A stretch of 64,000 bases of DNA from Argopecten irradians (taxonomy: Eukaryota; Mollusca; Bivalvia; Pectinida; Pectinidae), in contig NC_091142.1 in the NCBI RefSeq assembly GCF_041381155.1, positions 25,522,264 to 25,586,263 on the forward strand, in the 5' to 3' direction. The stretch's first letter is position 1, and each line of letters opens with the position of its first letter. This document shows positions 48,601 through 59,469 of the stretch, piece after piece. A program made the translations under genes and the position numbers. The notes beneath the pieces were generated by a model. It did not search any database. It was not told where the DNA came from and saw only the letters and a list, made by a program, of their open reading frames with translations.

Positions 48601-51600
48601 TTGGATCGACCCGAAAAATAACAACACTTTGTCGGGACCATGTCAGGATCATTTCATGCAAGTTTCAGCCAAATCCCATAGGTAGAAATTGAGAAGAAGT
48701 TCAAAATGTGTTTTCAAGATGGCTGTGGGCCATCTTGGATTTCGGATCGACCCGAAAAATAACAACACTTTGTCGGGACCATGTCAGGATCATTTCATGC
48801 AAGTTTCAGCCAAATCACACTGGTAGAACTTGAGAAGAAGTTCAAAATGTGTTTTCAAGGTGGCGGCCATCTTGGATTTCGGATCGGCCCGAAAAATAAC
48901 AACACTTTGTCGGGACCATGTCAGGATCATTTCATGCAAGTTTCAGCCAAATCGCACTGGTAGAACTTGAGAAGAAGTTCAAAATGTGTTTTCAAGATGG
49001 CGGCCATCTTGGATTTCAGATCGACCCGAAAAATAACAACACTTTGTCGGGACCATGTCAGGATCATTTCATGCAAGTTTCAGCCAAATCACACTGGGCA
49101 AACTTGAGAAGAAGTTCAAAATGTGTTTTCAAGATGCGGCTGTGGCGGCCATCTTGGATTTCAGATCGACACTGAAAAATAACAACACTTTGTCGGAACC
49201 ATGTCAGGATCATTTCATGCAAGTTTCAGCCAAATCACACTTGTAGAACTTGAGAAGAAGTTCAAAATGTGTTTTCAAGATGGCGGCTGTGGCGGGCCAT
49301 CTTGGATTTTGGATCGACCCGAAAAATAACAACACTTTGTCGGGACCATGTCAGGATCCATTTCATGCAAGTTTCAGCCAAATTCGCAATGGTAGAACTT
49401 GAGAAGAAGTTCAAAATGTGTTTTCAAGATGGCGGCTGTGGCGGCCATCTTGGATTTCAGATCGACCCGAAAAATAACAACACTTTGTCGGAACCATGTC
49501 AGGATCATTTCATGCAAGTATCAGCCAAATCACACTGGTAGAACTTGAGAAGAAGTTCAAAATGTGTTTTCAAGGTGGCGGCCATCTTGTATTTTGGATC
49601 GGCTCGGAAAATAACAACACTTTGTCGGGACCATGTCAGGATCCTTTCATGCAAGTTTCAGCCAAATCGCACCGGTAGAACTTGAGAAGAAGTTCAAAAT
49701 GTGTTTTCAAGTTGGCGGCTGTGGCGGCCATCTTGGATTTCGGATCGACCCGAAAAATAACAACACTTTGTCAGAACCATGTCAGGATCATTTCATGCAA
49801 GTTTCAGCCAAATCGCACCGGTAGAACTTGAGAAGAAGTTCAAAATGTGTTTTTCAAGGTGGCGGCCATCTTGGATTTTGGATCGGCCCGAAAAATAACA
49901 ACACTTTGTCGGGACCATGTCAGGATCCTTTCATGCAAGTTTCAGCCAAATCGCACAGGTAGAACTAGAGAAGAAGTTCAAAATGTGTTTTCAAGATGGC
50001 GGCCATCTTGGATTTCAGTTTGACCCAAAAATAACAACACTTTGTCGGGACCATGTCAGGATCATTTCATGCAAGTTTCAGTGAAATCGCACCAGGCAAA
50101 CTTGAGAAGAAGTTCAAAATGTGTTTTCAAGATGGCGGCTGTGGCGGCCATCTTGGATTTCAAATCGACCCGAAAAATAACAACACTTTCTTAAAATACT
50201 TTAACTAAGTAATTTTCTTTTTAAAAATCAAAATAAGTCACAGAATATATAATGATAGGCTTTATAAGTTTTTTTCCACTTACTCCACTCTTTAAATCCA
50301 AAATTTCCTTTTTTCCTTTTCCAATTGTCAGTATAGAAAAAAGCCTGTAAGCTGTTTCAAAACTTTTGTAGTAATGAGCTGTACCCAATACATTTCCCAT
50401 AAATATGTTTATGCTTACTCAGGAATATATAGGAACCGGGATTTATATATATATTTTTGTCCAAATCAGTATCATTTCAAATCATCATATATCAAGTTCC
50501 CATTTTTCTTTTTAACTAGATGGTGTTTTGTTATTTTTCATAAGCTATTATGGTAAAAATCTTTGAGCGTAGGATCACTCGAAAAATGATTTCTAAATTT
50601 TGATGGTATCTAGTGACATCATAAGACAATTCTATTTCTTCCTCAAATCCAAACCTGATCTAATGGTCTAGATGTAAAGTCCGAGCTATTGATTCTGGTA
50701 TTTCTGTGAGGAATTCATTTTGATTGTTAACCAATGGTATTCCCAAACTGACTCTTTTTTCTCCTTCATGGTCATGACAGTTTTTTAAGTTTTACAAATA
50801 ATTACAATTTTAGCGAGCAAATAAAAGTGTCCAATATTTATCAATTTCAAGCCTCCATTCATTCGATCTCTCTTGATTTTAACTGAAGTAGATTTTTTAG
50901 GAAAATGATGTTTTAATTTATAGACTATAAGTATTAATAAATTATTTTTAGTCAGAGTTTTCAACTTTGGAAATTCAATTGAGGATTCTTTTGAACTTTT
51001 TGCGACCTATCCAAACTACTTGAATTGTGTTTTTTTTGAATGTTTTTTCAACCTGAATTTTTGAATATTGACCAATTCAATATTGCCCACCAAAGATTTT
51101 TCGGATCCATCAAATATCAGTGATGTGTTCGTCTGCAACTGTGATTACTAGTATTGGACAATATCAATATCAATACCTGTAAAAATATCATTATTCTTAA
51201 TCTAATAGCCAAAATTTTTGCACAAGTATAAAACATATTAAGGAGCGATGGATTCTCCTGACTACAGCCTCGTTTTATATTAAGAGAAGAAGATAAATTA
51301 CCAATCGTTATCTTCAATTATCCAAAACACTTCTAATGTATGATGTATAATTTCGCCTATAAAAACTGCTTACTTCTCTAAAATGTCATCCTGTTTGTTA
51401 TAACACCATTATCTGTAAACAACTTAGGTTATAATTTTGGACGTAAAATTTCTGTTCATCTAGGCTAAAAAATAGTTGTACGGCTTTCCCCTTCTACTAC
51501 CCATCGTGCTCTAGACGAATTACCACATTCCTTTGATGCATCAGTATAGTAATAAACACTTAAGGCAATACGAGGAACTCTTGTATTAGTAGAAAAAATA

Positions 51601-54600
51601 AGTTTATGATATATTTGAGGAATTTGACCTTGAATGAAGGTCATGGTCATGATTTAAAATTACTGATGAGAAGTTTTTAAAGATTTAAACTTATTTGAGT
51701 TTGAAATGAAAATTTTATGCACAATGTATGATGCATGATGGATGTCTCACGGCGGATGGCGGACGGCACACGACAAAAGAGATGGAACATGATGACTATA
51801 GGACTTTAGGTCAGATAACCCAAAAATACAAAATTCCAAAATTCAGCAGTCTACACATATTTCATTTTGTGATACTTACCTTCATAAATATGGTTTCTTT
51901 GCTGGAACAGATAGCCACACATTCTGAGATGAAGCCACTTTTCTTGGTCATTATATCAGCCCAGGTCCAGCGGGTCTGACCGTCACCGAAGTAAGCTCCC
52001 ATTACAGGGATTTCCTCTTGTCTGATCAGATCACTCAGGTGGTTGTGTACTATATATAGACACATGGTATTTATTATGTACACTTACAAAGGACGCTCAA
52101 GTATAAGTAACACACTTCCTAACAACCTCCTCCTTCTCCAGCGTTCAGGTATCAAGACGCGATAAAATAGAATACTATAATAGCTGCTTAGTTTCGCAAG
52201 CCAAAATTTTCAAGCTTTGGACATAAAGTTAGAAAATAGAATCTTAATGAATCAAAATTTCACAAAAATATATCATTCCTGTAAAAATAGCCAGCATGCA
52301 AACTGTGAAATCATTTAATTTTGTTTGGGTCTATTTTCTTGGGAGACAATATTTTACAATTTCACTGGGATTGAAATTCGTGGAGACTGTACACAGTATT
52401 TATGTGTTCTTGTGTTGACACTGCGATTTTAAGCTTTATCTAAGGCATTAGATAAAACAGCAATTATTTCAAGTTTGGCTTTAACTACTATCAAAATAGA
52501 GATGATTATAATTGTTTTGAAAATAGGTTTGCTTTTACTTTTTTACAGATCTAATACTGTAATCAAAGTTTTGTCCCTTAAAACAGATAAAAAATTATGG
52601 GGACATATTTTTCGTTGCTTCAAAATAAAAACAAAAACCATGAAAATGCAACCCCCATGAAACATAATGATTTCACAATACTGGGCATTTCTTAATCAAC
52701 ACAAGACCTCTACGGCCTTTTTCAGATGTTGAGAGACTGACAATGTTTTCTTATTATAGTAACAGTGACTTTGACCAAGGCAAAATAATGATGAAACCAA
52801 TTTGATGAGCAACACACATAATTATCAGGTAAATCCCAATTAGTTTGATGGACAATTCACAGATTTTATGAAGTTTCTGATATAATTACCTATCAGAGCG
52901 AACAGCTGCATTGCCTCCCCTTGACAGCCGGGGGGTCCCTGGATGTAGATGTGCTCGTGAAGTTCTATCTCATTGAGATAGGGCTGCATTTTCCCGTACA
53001 GAATGCTTGGTCCACACATCGCCATACAGATAGCTACCTATATCATTTATCAGTACACTGGCGATGAATTGGAACTTTTATGCATAGCTAAACATCTTAT
53101 AGCTTGTTATTGTAAACAATTAATTTAAATATTTTGGTGCAAATTAATTTTAGCGAAAAACTTGATTTTGAATAAGTAAGCGAAATACAACTGTAATAAT
53201 ACATGTAATAGCTCTATCATAGATATCGCAATTAGTTCATTTATATTTTAGGGCAGAGTTTCTTGTATGAAATGTGCTAATATGTGATAACCAATAAAAT
53301 ATGTATATTTACAGTACACTTCTATTACAAACGTAGGTTAACATATTCTGGTTTTCACAAATGCAATGAAGTGGTGGAAATAAGTTCTTCAAATTGACTT
53401 CCGTCTTGCTAAAAATGTACTTGTGCTTGTTCATTATTTTCAGCACTGACTGTATTTCTTTATATATCTATAGGTCAGTCTTGATAGCCATTAACAGTTT
53501 GAGTATGTATTTAATGAATTATTTGATCACTGACTTCTACACATAGATTGATAAAGACTTACCCGGTAGGAGCCCTTTCTCTGTATATAGCTCTGTTGTT
53601 CAAATATCTGCAAAATGAAACTATAGATTAAACTACTGACTTATCTCCCTTTATGAATATTCTGTCATGAAAAGGTCATATGGGTCTGTTAAGATCATAA
53701 CAAAATAGATAAGGATACATAAACACATTAGGAGTTGGGTATCTAGATCTAGTGCTTTTATTCCCCTTCAAACTGCTTACATGCATCTTTATAAGAGATT
53801 CTGTAAGAGGCTCTCTTTTGATTAGGCCAAAAGAAAATGTCTGTTTAGGGTTACATTGGCAAAAAAAATAAGGTCGATAGGTAGGGATTTCTCTTTTTTT
53901 AAATAATTTTTAATTGATGTAATAGGGAGCTGTTTACTAAACAGGTATATGGCTCATATTCATCAATAAAATTATCAAACATTATTGTCTTTCATTATTG
54001 ACTCTTTATTTAACAATGAATAAATGGAAATTTGACTAAGAATTAAAGAAGGTATTAACAGCTCAGATTGGCTTAGAGTAAAACTATTAATAGGAGTATC
54101 CTTTAAGGGAAAGAGAAAAATTAGGGTCAGGGGTAAAGTAAAAAATTAAGGTCGGTCGGGTAACCCTAAACAAACATTTTTTTTGGCCTTACCTTGAGAA
54201 ATTCTGTGAGGGGCTCCTTTAGGATGCTTATATTTAGAGATTTTGTGAGGGGCTCCTTAAGTATGCTTACCTTTAGAGATTCTGTGAGGGGCTCCTTTAG
54301 TAAACTTACTTTTAGAGATTCTTTGAGGAGCTCCTATAAAATAAGTATACTTACCTTTAGAGATTTTGTGAGGGGCTCCTTTAGTATACTTACCTTTAGA
54401 GATTCTGTGAGGGGCTCCTTTAGTATACTTACCTTTAGAGAATCTGTGAGGGGCTCCTTTAGTAAACTTACTTTTAGAGATTCTGTGAGGGGCTCCTATA
54501 AAATAAGTATACTTACCTTTAGAGATTCTGTGAGGGGCTCCTTTAGTATACTTACCTTTAGAGATTCTGTGAGGGGCTCCTTTAGTATGCTTACCTTTAG

Positions 54601-55867
54601 AAATTCTGTGAGCGGCTCCTTTAGTATACTTACCTTTAGAGATTCTGTGAGGGGCTCCTTTAGTATGCTTACCTTTAGAAATTCTGTGAGCGGCTCCTTT
54701 AGTATGCTTACCTTTAGAAATTCTGTGAGGGGCTCCTTTAGTATACTTACCTTTAGAAATTCTGTGAGGGGCTCCTTTAGTATGCTTACCTTTAGAAATT
54801 CTGTGAGCGGCTCCTTTAGTAAAAATATCTTTAGAGATTTTGTGAGGCGTTCTGTAAGCATGCTTTCCTTTAGAGATTCTGGGAGGGGCTCCTTTAGTAT
54901 GCTTACTTTTAGAGATTCTGTGAGGGACTTCTTTAGTATGCTTACCTTTAGAAATTATGTGAGGAGCTCCTTTAGTAAAATTTCCTTTAGAAATGCTGTG
55001 AGGGGCTCCTTTAGTATACTTACCTTTAGATATTCTGTGTGGGGCTCCTTTAGTATGCCTACCTTTAGATATTATGTGAGAAGCTCCTTTAGCAAACTTA
55101 TCTTTAGAGATTCTGTGAGGGGCTCCTTTATAATTATCTTTAGAGATTCTGTGTGGGGCCCCTTTACTTACTTACCTTTAATGATTCTGTGAGGGACTTC
55201 TTCTTTAGAGATTTTGTGAGGCGCTCTTTAAGCATGCTTTCCTTTAGAGATTCTGTGAGAGGCTCCTTTAGTATACTTACTTTTAGAGATTCTGTGAGGG
55301 ACTCCTTTAATATGCTTACCTTTAGAGATTTTTTGAAGGTCTCCTTTAGTATACTTACCTTTAGAGATTCAGTGAGGGGCTCCTTTAGTATGCTTACCTT
55401 TAGAGATTATGTGAGAAGCTCCTTTAGTATAATTACCTTTAGAGATTCTCTAAGGGGCTCCTTTAGTAAAATTACCTTTAGAGATTCTGTGAGGGGCTCC
55501 TTTAGTATTCTGACCTTTAGCAATTCTGTGAGGGGCTCCTTTATTATGCTAACCTTTAGAGATTTTTTGAAGGTCTCCTTTAGTATACTTACCTTTAGAA
55601 ATTCTGTGAGCGGCTCCTTTAGTAAGATTATCTTTAGAGATTTTGTGAGGGTCTATTTTGTGAGGTGCTCCTTAAGCATGCTTTCCTTTAGAGATTCTGG
55701 GAGGGGCTCCTTTAGTATGCTTACCTTTAGAGATTTTTTGAGGGTCTCCTTTAGTATGCTAACCTTTAGAGATTTTTTGAAGGTCTCATTTAATATGCTT
55801 ACCTTTAGAGTTTCTGTGAGGGGTACATATGCTCCTGTATCCAGTATGGCTAAAGCACTCGGTGTAC
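42676..55867 (-). CDS. conserved multi-exon protein, C-terminal part, family not recognised
   Basis: Ten exons join in phase on the minus strand: 55867-55803, 53607-53563, 53037-52890, 52049-51880, 48201-48119, 47285-47219, 46410-46240, 44749-44483, 43555-43370 and 42903-42676 (TGA). They give about 475 residues; the first exon starts in phase 1, so the N-terminal part lies beyond the window or was missed to the right. Order of visible segments: DTGAYVPLTETLK; IFEQQSYIQRKGSYR; a Cys/Met-rich CMAMCGPSILYG and QGPPGCQGEAMQLF; RWTWADIMTKK; a hydrophobic YFLFHFLTDDD; DWLTVHRGLLLRSLLNQ; a helical region; a Pro/Gln/Arg-rich linker (QPPPPSQQPSRGSKG); and helical segments to the end (SLAPQAMNTILE). 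No membrane segment, zinc finger or kinase motif is seen. The composition suggests an all-helical scaffold or adaptor, which is only an inference. The first exon abuts a 39-bp array that repeats its splice donor. Confidence 0.8.
44028..44365 (-). mobile_element. two tandem HINE-like head modules, reversed
   Basis: CCCAATGGGCCTCTTGAA and GGCCCATGGGCCTCTTGAA, the reverse of the HINE head, occur about 165 bp apart. Each is followed by the same CAACAATTATAATCCAAAAT and TTACAACACTTGCAC blocks. No tail is found. Intronic. Confidence 0.6.
45133..45250 (+). mobile_element. decayed tRNA-derived SINE
   Basis: TAGCTTAATCGATTGAGCAT resembles a tRNA A box and D-arm, and TCTCGGATCAAAC is a degraded B box. 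The 3' part has CTGTTACATTTTTTCC, also seen at the end of the SINE near 59.5 kb. Intronic in the unrecognised gene. Confidence 0.5.
45330..46203. repeat. 43-bp minisatellite split by a MITE
   Basis: The unit is ACTTGAAGACTGGGAAGTGG plus GAGGGTAAAATCTTGTCGACTAT. Two near-perfect copies precede 45418 and about seven follow 45905. The copies on both sides are almost identical, so the array expanded recently. Confidence 0.9.
45419..45904. mobile_element. MITE inserted in the 43-bp array, TSD TA
   Basis: It starts CAGTGGAACTTGGTTGATAC and its right end is the inverted CGAACTC/GTATTCGAGTCACT version. Reading the flanking units together shows that the target TA was duplicated (45417-45418 and 45905-45906). 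The 486-bp body has further ACTCGGATAATTCGA-type inverted words and no transposase frame. Ends and target fit the pogo/Tigger branch of Tc1/mariner. Confidence 0.78.
47925..48092 (-). mobile_element. tRNA-derived SINE with GGGTACTCC central motif
   Basis: Read leftward: GGTGCGATGGCTGAGATGTC (A-box region), GTTCAAATCCCATG (B box), then ACCGGGTACTCCAGCTTTTC, a motif shared by many mollusc SINEs, and an AT-rich 3' end. Several substitutions suggest an old copy. It lies in an intron of the unrecognised gene, in the same orientation as that gene. Confidence 0.65.
48250..50190 (+). mobile_element. HINE-like element, head plus about 13 core units, tail missing
   Basis: The head ACAAGAGGCCCAAAGGGCCT and TAACGGTCATCTGAC is followed by about 13 units of 137-150 bp marked by CTTGAGAAGAAGTTCAAAAT, AAGATGGCGGC and CGACCCGAAAAATAACAACA. 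The same core is found reversed at 27191-27858. The array stops abruptly at about 50190 without the usual hairpin tail. Open frames of 60-90 codons here come from the repeat. Intronic. Confidence 0.78.
51626..51829 (+). mobile_element. HINE-like tail remnant
   Basis: One decayed core unit (GACCTTGAATGAAGGTCATG), an ACGGCGGATGGCGGACGG stretch and a degraded tail (TTTAGGTCAGATAACCCAAAAA). It lies about 50 bp downstream of a splice donor of the unrecognised gene. Confidence 0.6.
53825..54188. mobile_element. Harbinger-like MITE, GGCCAAAA ends, TSD TTA
   Basis: The ends are GGCCAAAAGAAAATGTCTGT and its inverted match, with terminal repeats of about 30 bp extending through TTTAGGGTTAC. TTA flanks both sides (53822-53824 and 54189-54191). 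It is 364 bp with no coding capacity. Its right edge touches the last unit of the 39-bp splice-donor array. Confidence 0.78.
54189..55803 (-). repeat. 39-bp array duplicating an exon/intron junction, about 40 units
   Basis: On the gene's strand the unit is CCCCTCACAGAATCTCTAAAG followed by GTAAGTATACTAAAGGAG. It is homologous to the 3' end of the exon 55867-55803 plus its donor. Nearly every unit keeps CTAAAG|GTAAG, and each also has a TACTAA-like branch-point word and a CCCCTCACAG that could act as a weak acceptor. In the exon's own frame the first three units are open (VSILKEPLTESLK-like), a stop follows in the fourth, and a further open run lies at 54496-54861. The long open frame on the other strand is a by-product of the repeat. 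Confidence 0.88.
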
Positions 55868-55880
55868 CTGTAAAATTTTA

Positions 55881-56052
55881 AACAAAAGCTATTAATTGTT
55901 GACTGTTACATCCATTTACATTGTAATAAATAAATAAATGTAAACAATTCTAGACCTAAAGGTGAAGATATATTACTATAATAATTCAAAATACAGTTAA
56001 GACCATTTAATTTCACATCAGATAATATAAAAATTACGGAGGGTAAGAAATT
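55881..56052. other. intronic spacer, nothing recognised
   Basis: AT-rich sequence upstream of the first visible exon of the unrecognised gene. Confidence 0.4.
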
Positions 56053-56812
56053 CACAAGTGGCCCAGGGGACCTGTATTGCTTACCTGGTTTATTCAGTAA
56101 TTATCATAAAAAACTAATAAAATTTGAAATAGCAAACTTGAAAAATGGCCCCACCATTTGTACAATTTTGAATCCCCTTTCCATAAGGATGTTTCGGATG
56201 CAATATGAGTGCTATCCATGCAATGCTTAGTTTATGGGAAGAAGTCAATTTTATGGGAATAACCAAATAGCCACTTTTGGCCCCGCCCCTCAGGCTCCCG
56301 GCTGTCAGCCCCACACTTTGTACAATTCAAAATCCCTTCCACATAAGGATGCTAACAATGCAATATGAGTGCTGTACAATGCTTAGTTTCAGAAGAGATG
56401 TTGTTTGTCATAATAGAGAAATAGCTAAATTGACACTTTTGGCCATGCCCCTCAGGCCCACAGGGGGTCAGCCCACTATTTGTTGATTTTGAATCCCCAC
56501 TACATAAGGATATTGCCAATGCAATATATGAGTGCTATATCCAATGCTTAGTTTCAGAGACGATTGAGTTGTTTTTATGAAAACAGCCAAATTGGCTCCT
56601 TTCGGTCCCGCCCCTTGGGCCCCTGGGGGGGGGGGGGGTCAGTCCAATAATTTATACAATTTTCAGTTAGTGCCCCATAAGGATGCTACTAGTCAAATTT
56701 TGTTAAATTTCGACCAGCAGTTGTGAAGAAGTCAATTGTTGACAGATCTACAGACGGACACCAGAGGCCGGACACTGTGGTATTGCATAAGCTCACCATG
56801 TGAGCTAATAAA
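56053..56812 (+). mobile_element. HINE-like element, GGTGAGC subfamily, about 175-bp core
   Basis: The head is ACAAGTGGCCCAGGGGACCT with TTGCTTACCTGG. Three to four core units are marked by TTGGCCCCGCCCCTCAGG and GGGGGTCAGCCC. A CTACAGACGGACACC stretch precedes the tail CTCACCATGTGAGCTAATAA. The same core recurs at the right edge of the window. Confidence 0.7.
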
Positions 56813-57459
56813 ACCAAATTCACTAATTTTTTTAATATGATTTAGAGGTTAAACAGAAACCACAAAACAAAGAATGTTTCCACACAGAGAATCAGTAAAT
56901 GCTATATAGAATATAGCCAGATGTTTTCAGAGAACATATTATTTGCTATATTTCTCACAACACTGACATGGTTATATATAAGAATTGATCACTGAAAAGA
57001 TCAGAACTGAGGTAATCATGTTAAATATAATGGTAATTTTTTGTTTTAATTTTTCTCATTTTCTCATTTAAGTGAATATTACCTCAACTTCTGACACACT
57101 GACCACAAAGTAACTAAATCAGTAAACCCAATCATTTACTACTTTCAGATGGCCATGTGGTTTTGGTGATCATTAACAGATTCATAAGATATAAACACCT
57201 ATAAATCTATAAATATTGGGCTGTTTTAGTGTTCCTAAGGTTTCTTCTCTCCAGATTACTCAAATCATAAACTTTTAAGTTGTTTATTTATTTCTTTATT
57301 TTTTTTTGTAGTTTTATATTTGAAAAGAGCAAGACACTAACTGTACCATTATCAACATCATAGATATAAAGCATACATTTCCTAAAGACAAGATTGTCAT
57401 GGCTCCATAAGAAATCCTGGACATGAGAATAGGTTACTGACTGCCTATATAGATATACA
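56813..57459. other. no gene seen
   Basis: AT-rich sequence with homopolymer runs and no supported feature. It could be intronic if the unrecognised gene extends past the window edge. Confidence 0.4.
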
Positions 57460-58155
57460 CACCTTCCCTATACACCCCACTCCCCATTGTTCTCCCTCTA
57501 CCTATTGTGTCTGTGAGGACTTTTCAGTACCTGGGTTCTAGGCCCAGTAAAGGACTTACCTGTAGCTCTGTACTTGTGAGTACTTTTCTGTGTTAGTCTG
57601 CCATTACCCATCGTAAGAAGTACAAGGATTTTTGTTATGGAAAAGATACTATGACTGTATGACCCAATTATGAAGCTCTGTTCAATGATTGGAAGTGTAA
57701 AAGTCAGCCAAAGGGTAAGCAAATATGCAAAGAATTTGACTGAAACTTAATTACCACCACCCCCGTCTCATTGCCTCCATCCTACCCCCTGCCCAACCAC
57801 CATCTCCGGCATACCCACTGCCCCATCCTCGTTCCTCTGCATCAACATCCCCCACATGTACAGTCATTCTATAGCTATAAGTATTATACTCCATACAACT
57901 TCCTGGCCGTAATGGGGTAGGGTAGAGGCGGTGGTGTGGAGTTTTGTTTCACTTTATGTTGACAGTCTACAAAACCTCATTAATTTCCAACTGTCATTTG
58001 TTGATATATTCCTGAAGAATTAAAACTTTTCCTTACATTATTTTTAAGTTGCTTTTCAGCTATCATATGATATTTTAACCAAATGAACATTAAATAATGA
58101 AGCTTTTTGATGTTCATTGATACAAATGTATTTCTTTTTATTGCATTGCCTTTTT
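57460..58155. repeat. dispersed repeat, diverged copy of 41280-41860
   Basis: Shares ordered blocks with the 41.3-kb copy, from CTATACACCCCACTCCCCAT to a final TTTCTTTTTATTGCATTG block. It contains a CCCC-rich insertion (57761-57850) absent from the other copy. Family unknown. Confidence 0.5.
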
Positions 58156-58157
58156 TA

Positions 58158-58305
58158 AACAAGAGGTCCAAGGAGCCTTAACAATAACCCTTGGGTATCA
58201 ACAAGAAGTTAATTAAAGATTTTAACTTATTTGACCCCTGTGACGTTGAATGAAGGTCAAGGTCATTCATTTGAACAAACTTGGTAGCCCTTCATCCTAG
58301 TCTAC
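58158..58305 (+). mobile_element. HINE-like head remnant
   Basis: ACAAGAGGTCCAAGGAGCCT head followed by one core unit of the 145-bp type (GTTGAATGAAGGTCAAGG, CTTGGTAGCCCTTCATCC), then unrelated sequence. Confidence 0.6.
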
Positions 58306-59099
58306 CAGTGCAGACACCACAGAAACCGTAAACAATGTGACGTCATCGAAATGTGCCACATTGAACATTGTACAAGACATATGTGTGTAAATTACATGAA
58401 TATTAGTACTGTAAAAATAAACCTTGGGACGATAATATCACGATATAAACTACACGGTTTGGTTCACAGTATTTTTTCCTATCACGGTATGCCCCACCAA
58501 TTTCCGGATCGGGCAAAATTTGGATTTATGAGCAGTTATGAGTATCTCCCCACAAACAAACATGGCAGAGCTTTAAAGACCCGGAGACATTACAGAATTA
58601 AAAGAACTTCCTGCAACTTTAAGATCACACATATGGAAGTATTTTGCATTCCGTATTATTGAAAAAGATGGGGTAAAATTGACAGTGAAAGAGTAGAATT
58701 TTTTTACTTTTTGACAGATTAATTTTATTTAATACATATCGTGATACTTATCATATCATGTGACAAGAATTCAATACATATTGTACTGTGGGGGAAGCGT
58801 ATTGTTGCAATACATATAAATGAATATACCAATAAGCAATAAAATGAAACCTAACAACCCTTATGCAAAGTCACTGACAAACCATTTCCATATTCAAACT
58901 CATCCAAAATATTATAGATTTTAGGCAGCAAACAGTTCTGACTAGAACTGGGACTAGAGAGGGAGGTGGGGAGGGTATCATTATTATCGATTGATTGACT
59001 TGATAGGCAAAATTAGGTATATTGCAATACTGTTGCTATTCTTATCAGTCATGAAATCCTGATTGGCCATCAAAGGGGAATTAAACCTTATTTAGGGTC
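58306..59099. other. no gene seen
   Basis: One frame is open for about 100 codons at 58351-58662, but its composition and lack of splice context give no support for a gene. Confidence 0.4.
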
Positions 59100-59469
59100 A
59101 CATAATCCCAATTGGCTAAGCTAATACAGATAGTATTACATTCTGAATTCTACTTATTTCCAGTCTATGAATTGGACATGTCGTACATCTGGTGCAGTGT
59201 TAGTTTAGAGTTACTTCCCTTTGCTGTGTCAGTGACAATTCATCATCAAACACACTGACAATTGCGACTAAGAACAATGTCAGTGTTAGTTTTTGATTGA
59301 ATAGCTTGGAGAAAAGGTGACTGTTGATAATGACTGTTAGTCTGTTATCATATTAAACTTCTGCGTGTACTTCATTTTAGTCCACTTCAGTCCGTTTCAG
59401 GTAATTCTAACTAGTGTTCTATGGTAGGAGGACTATCCCCTAAAATTTTAACTATTGCAATACTATTGT

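Noticed and set aside
48315-49824. Serial 60-90-codon open frames (MSGSFHASFSQI text)
   Set aside because: Same reason: they follow the 137-150-bp core units of a HINE-like element in an intron.
54194-55881. Open frames of 242 and 332 codons on the plus strand (FRDSVRGSFSMLT repeats)
   Set aside because: They are the antisense shadow of the 39-bp splice-donor array; the 39-bp unit keeps any stop-free frame open.
58351-58662. 103-codon open frame
   Set aside because: No recognisable domain, no splice context and AT-driven composition; an isolated frame of this length is expected by chance in 64 kb.
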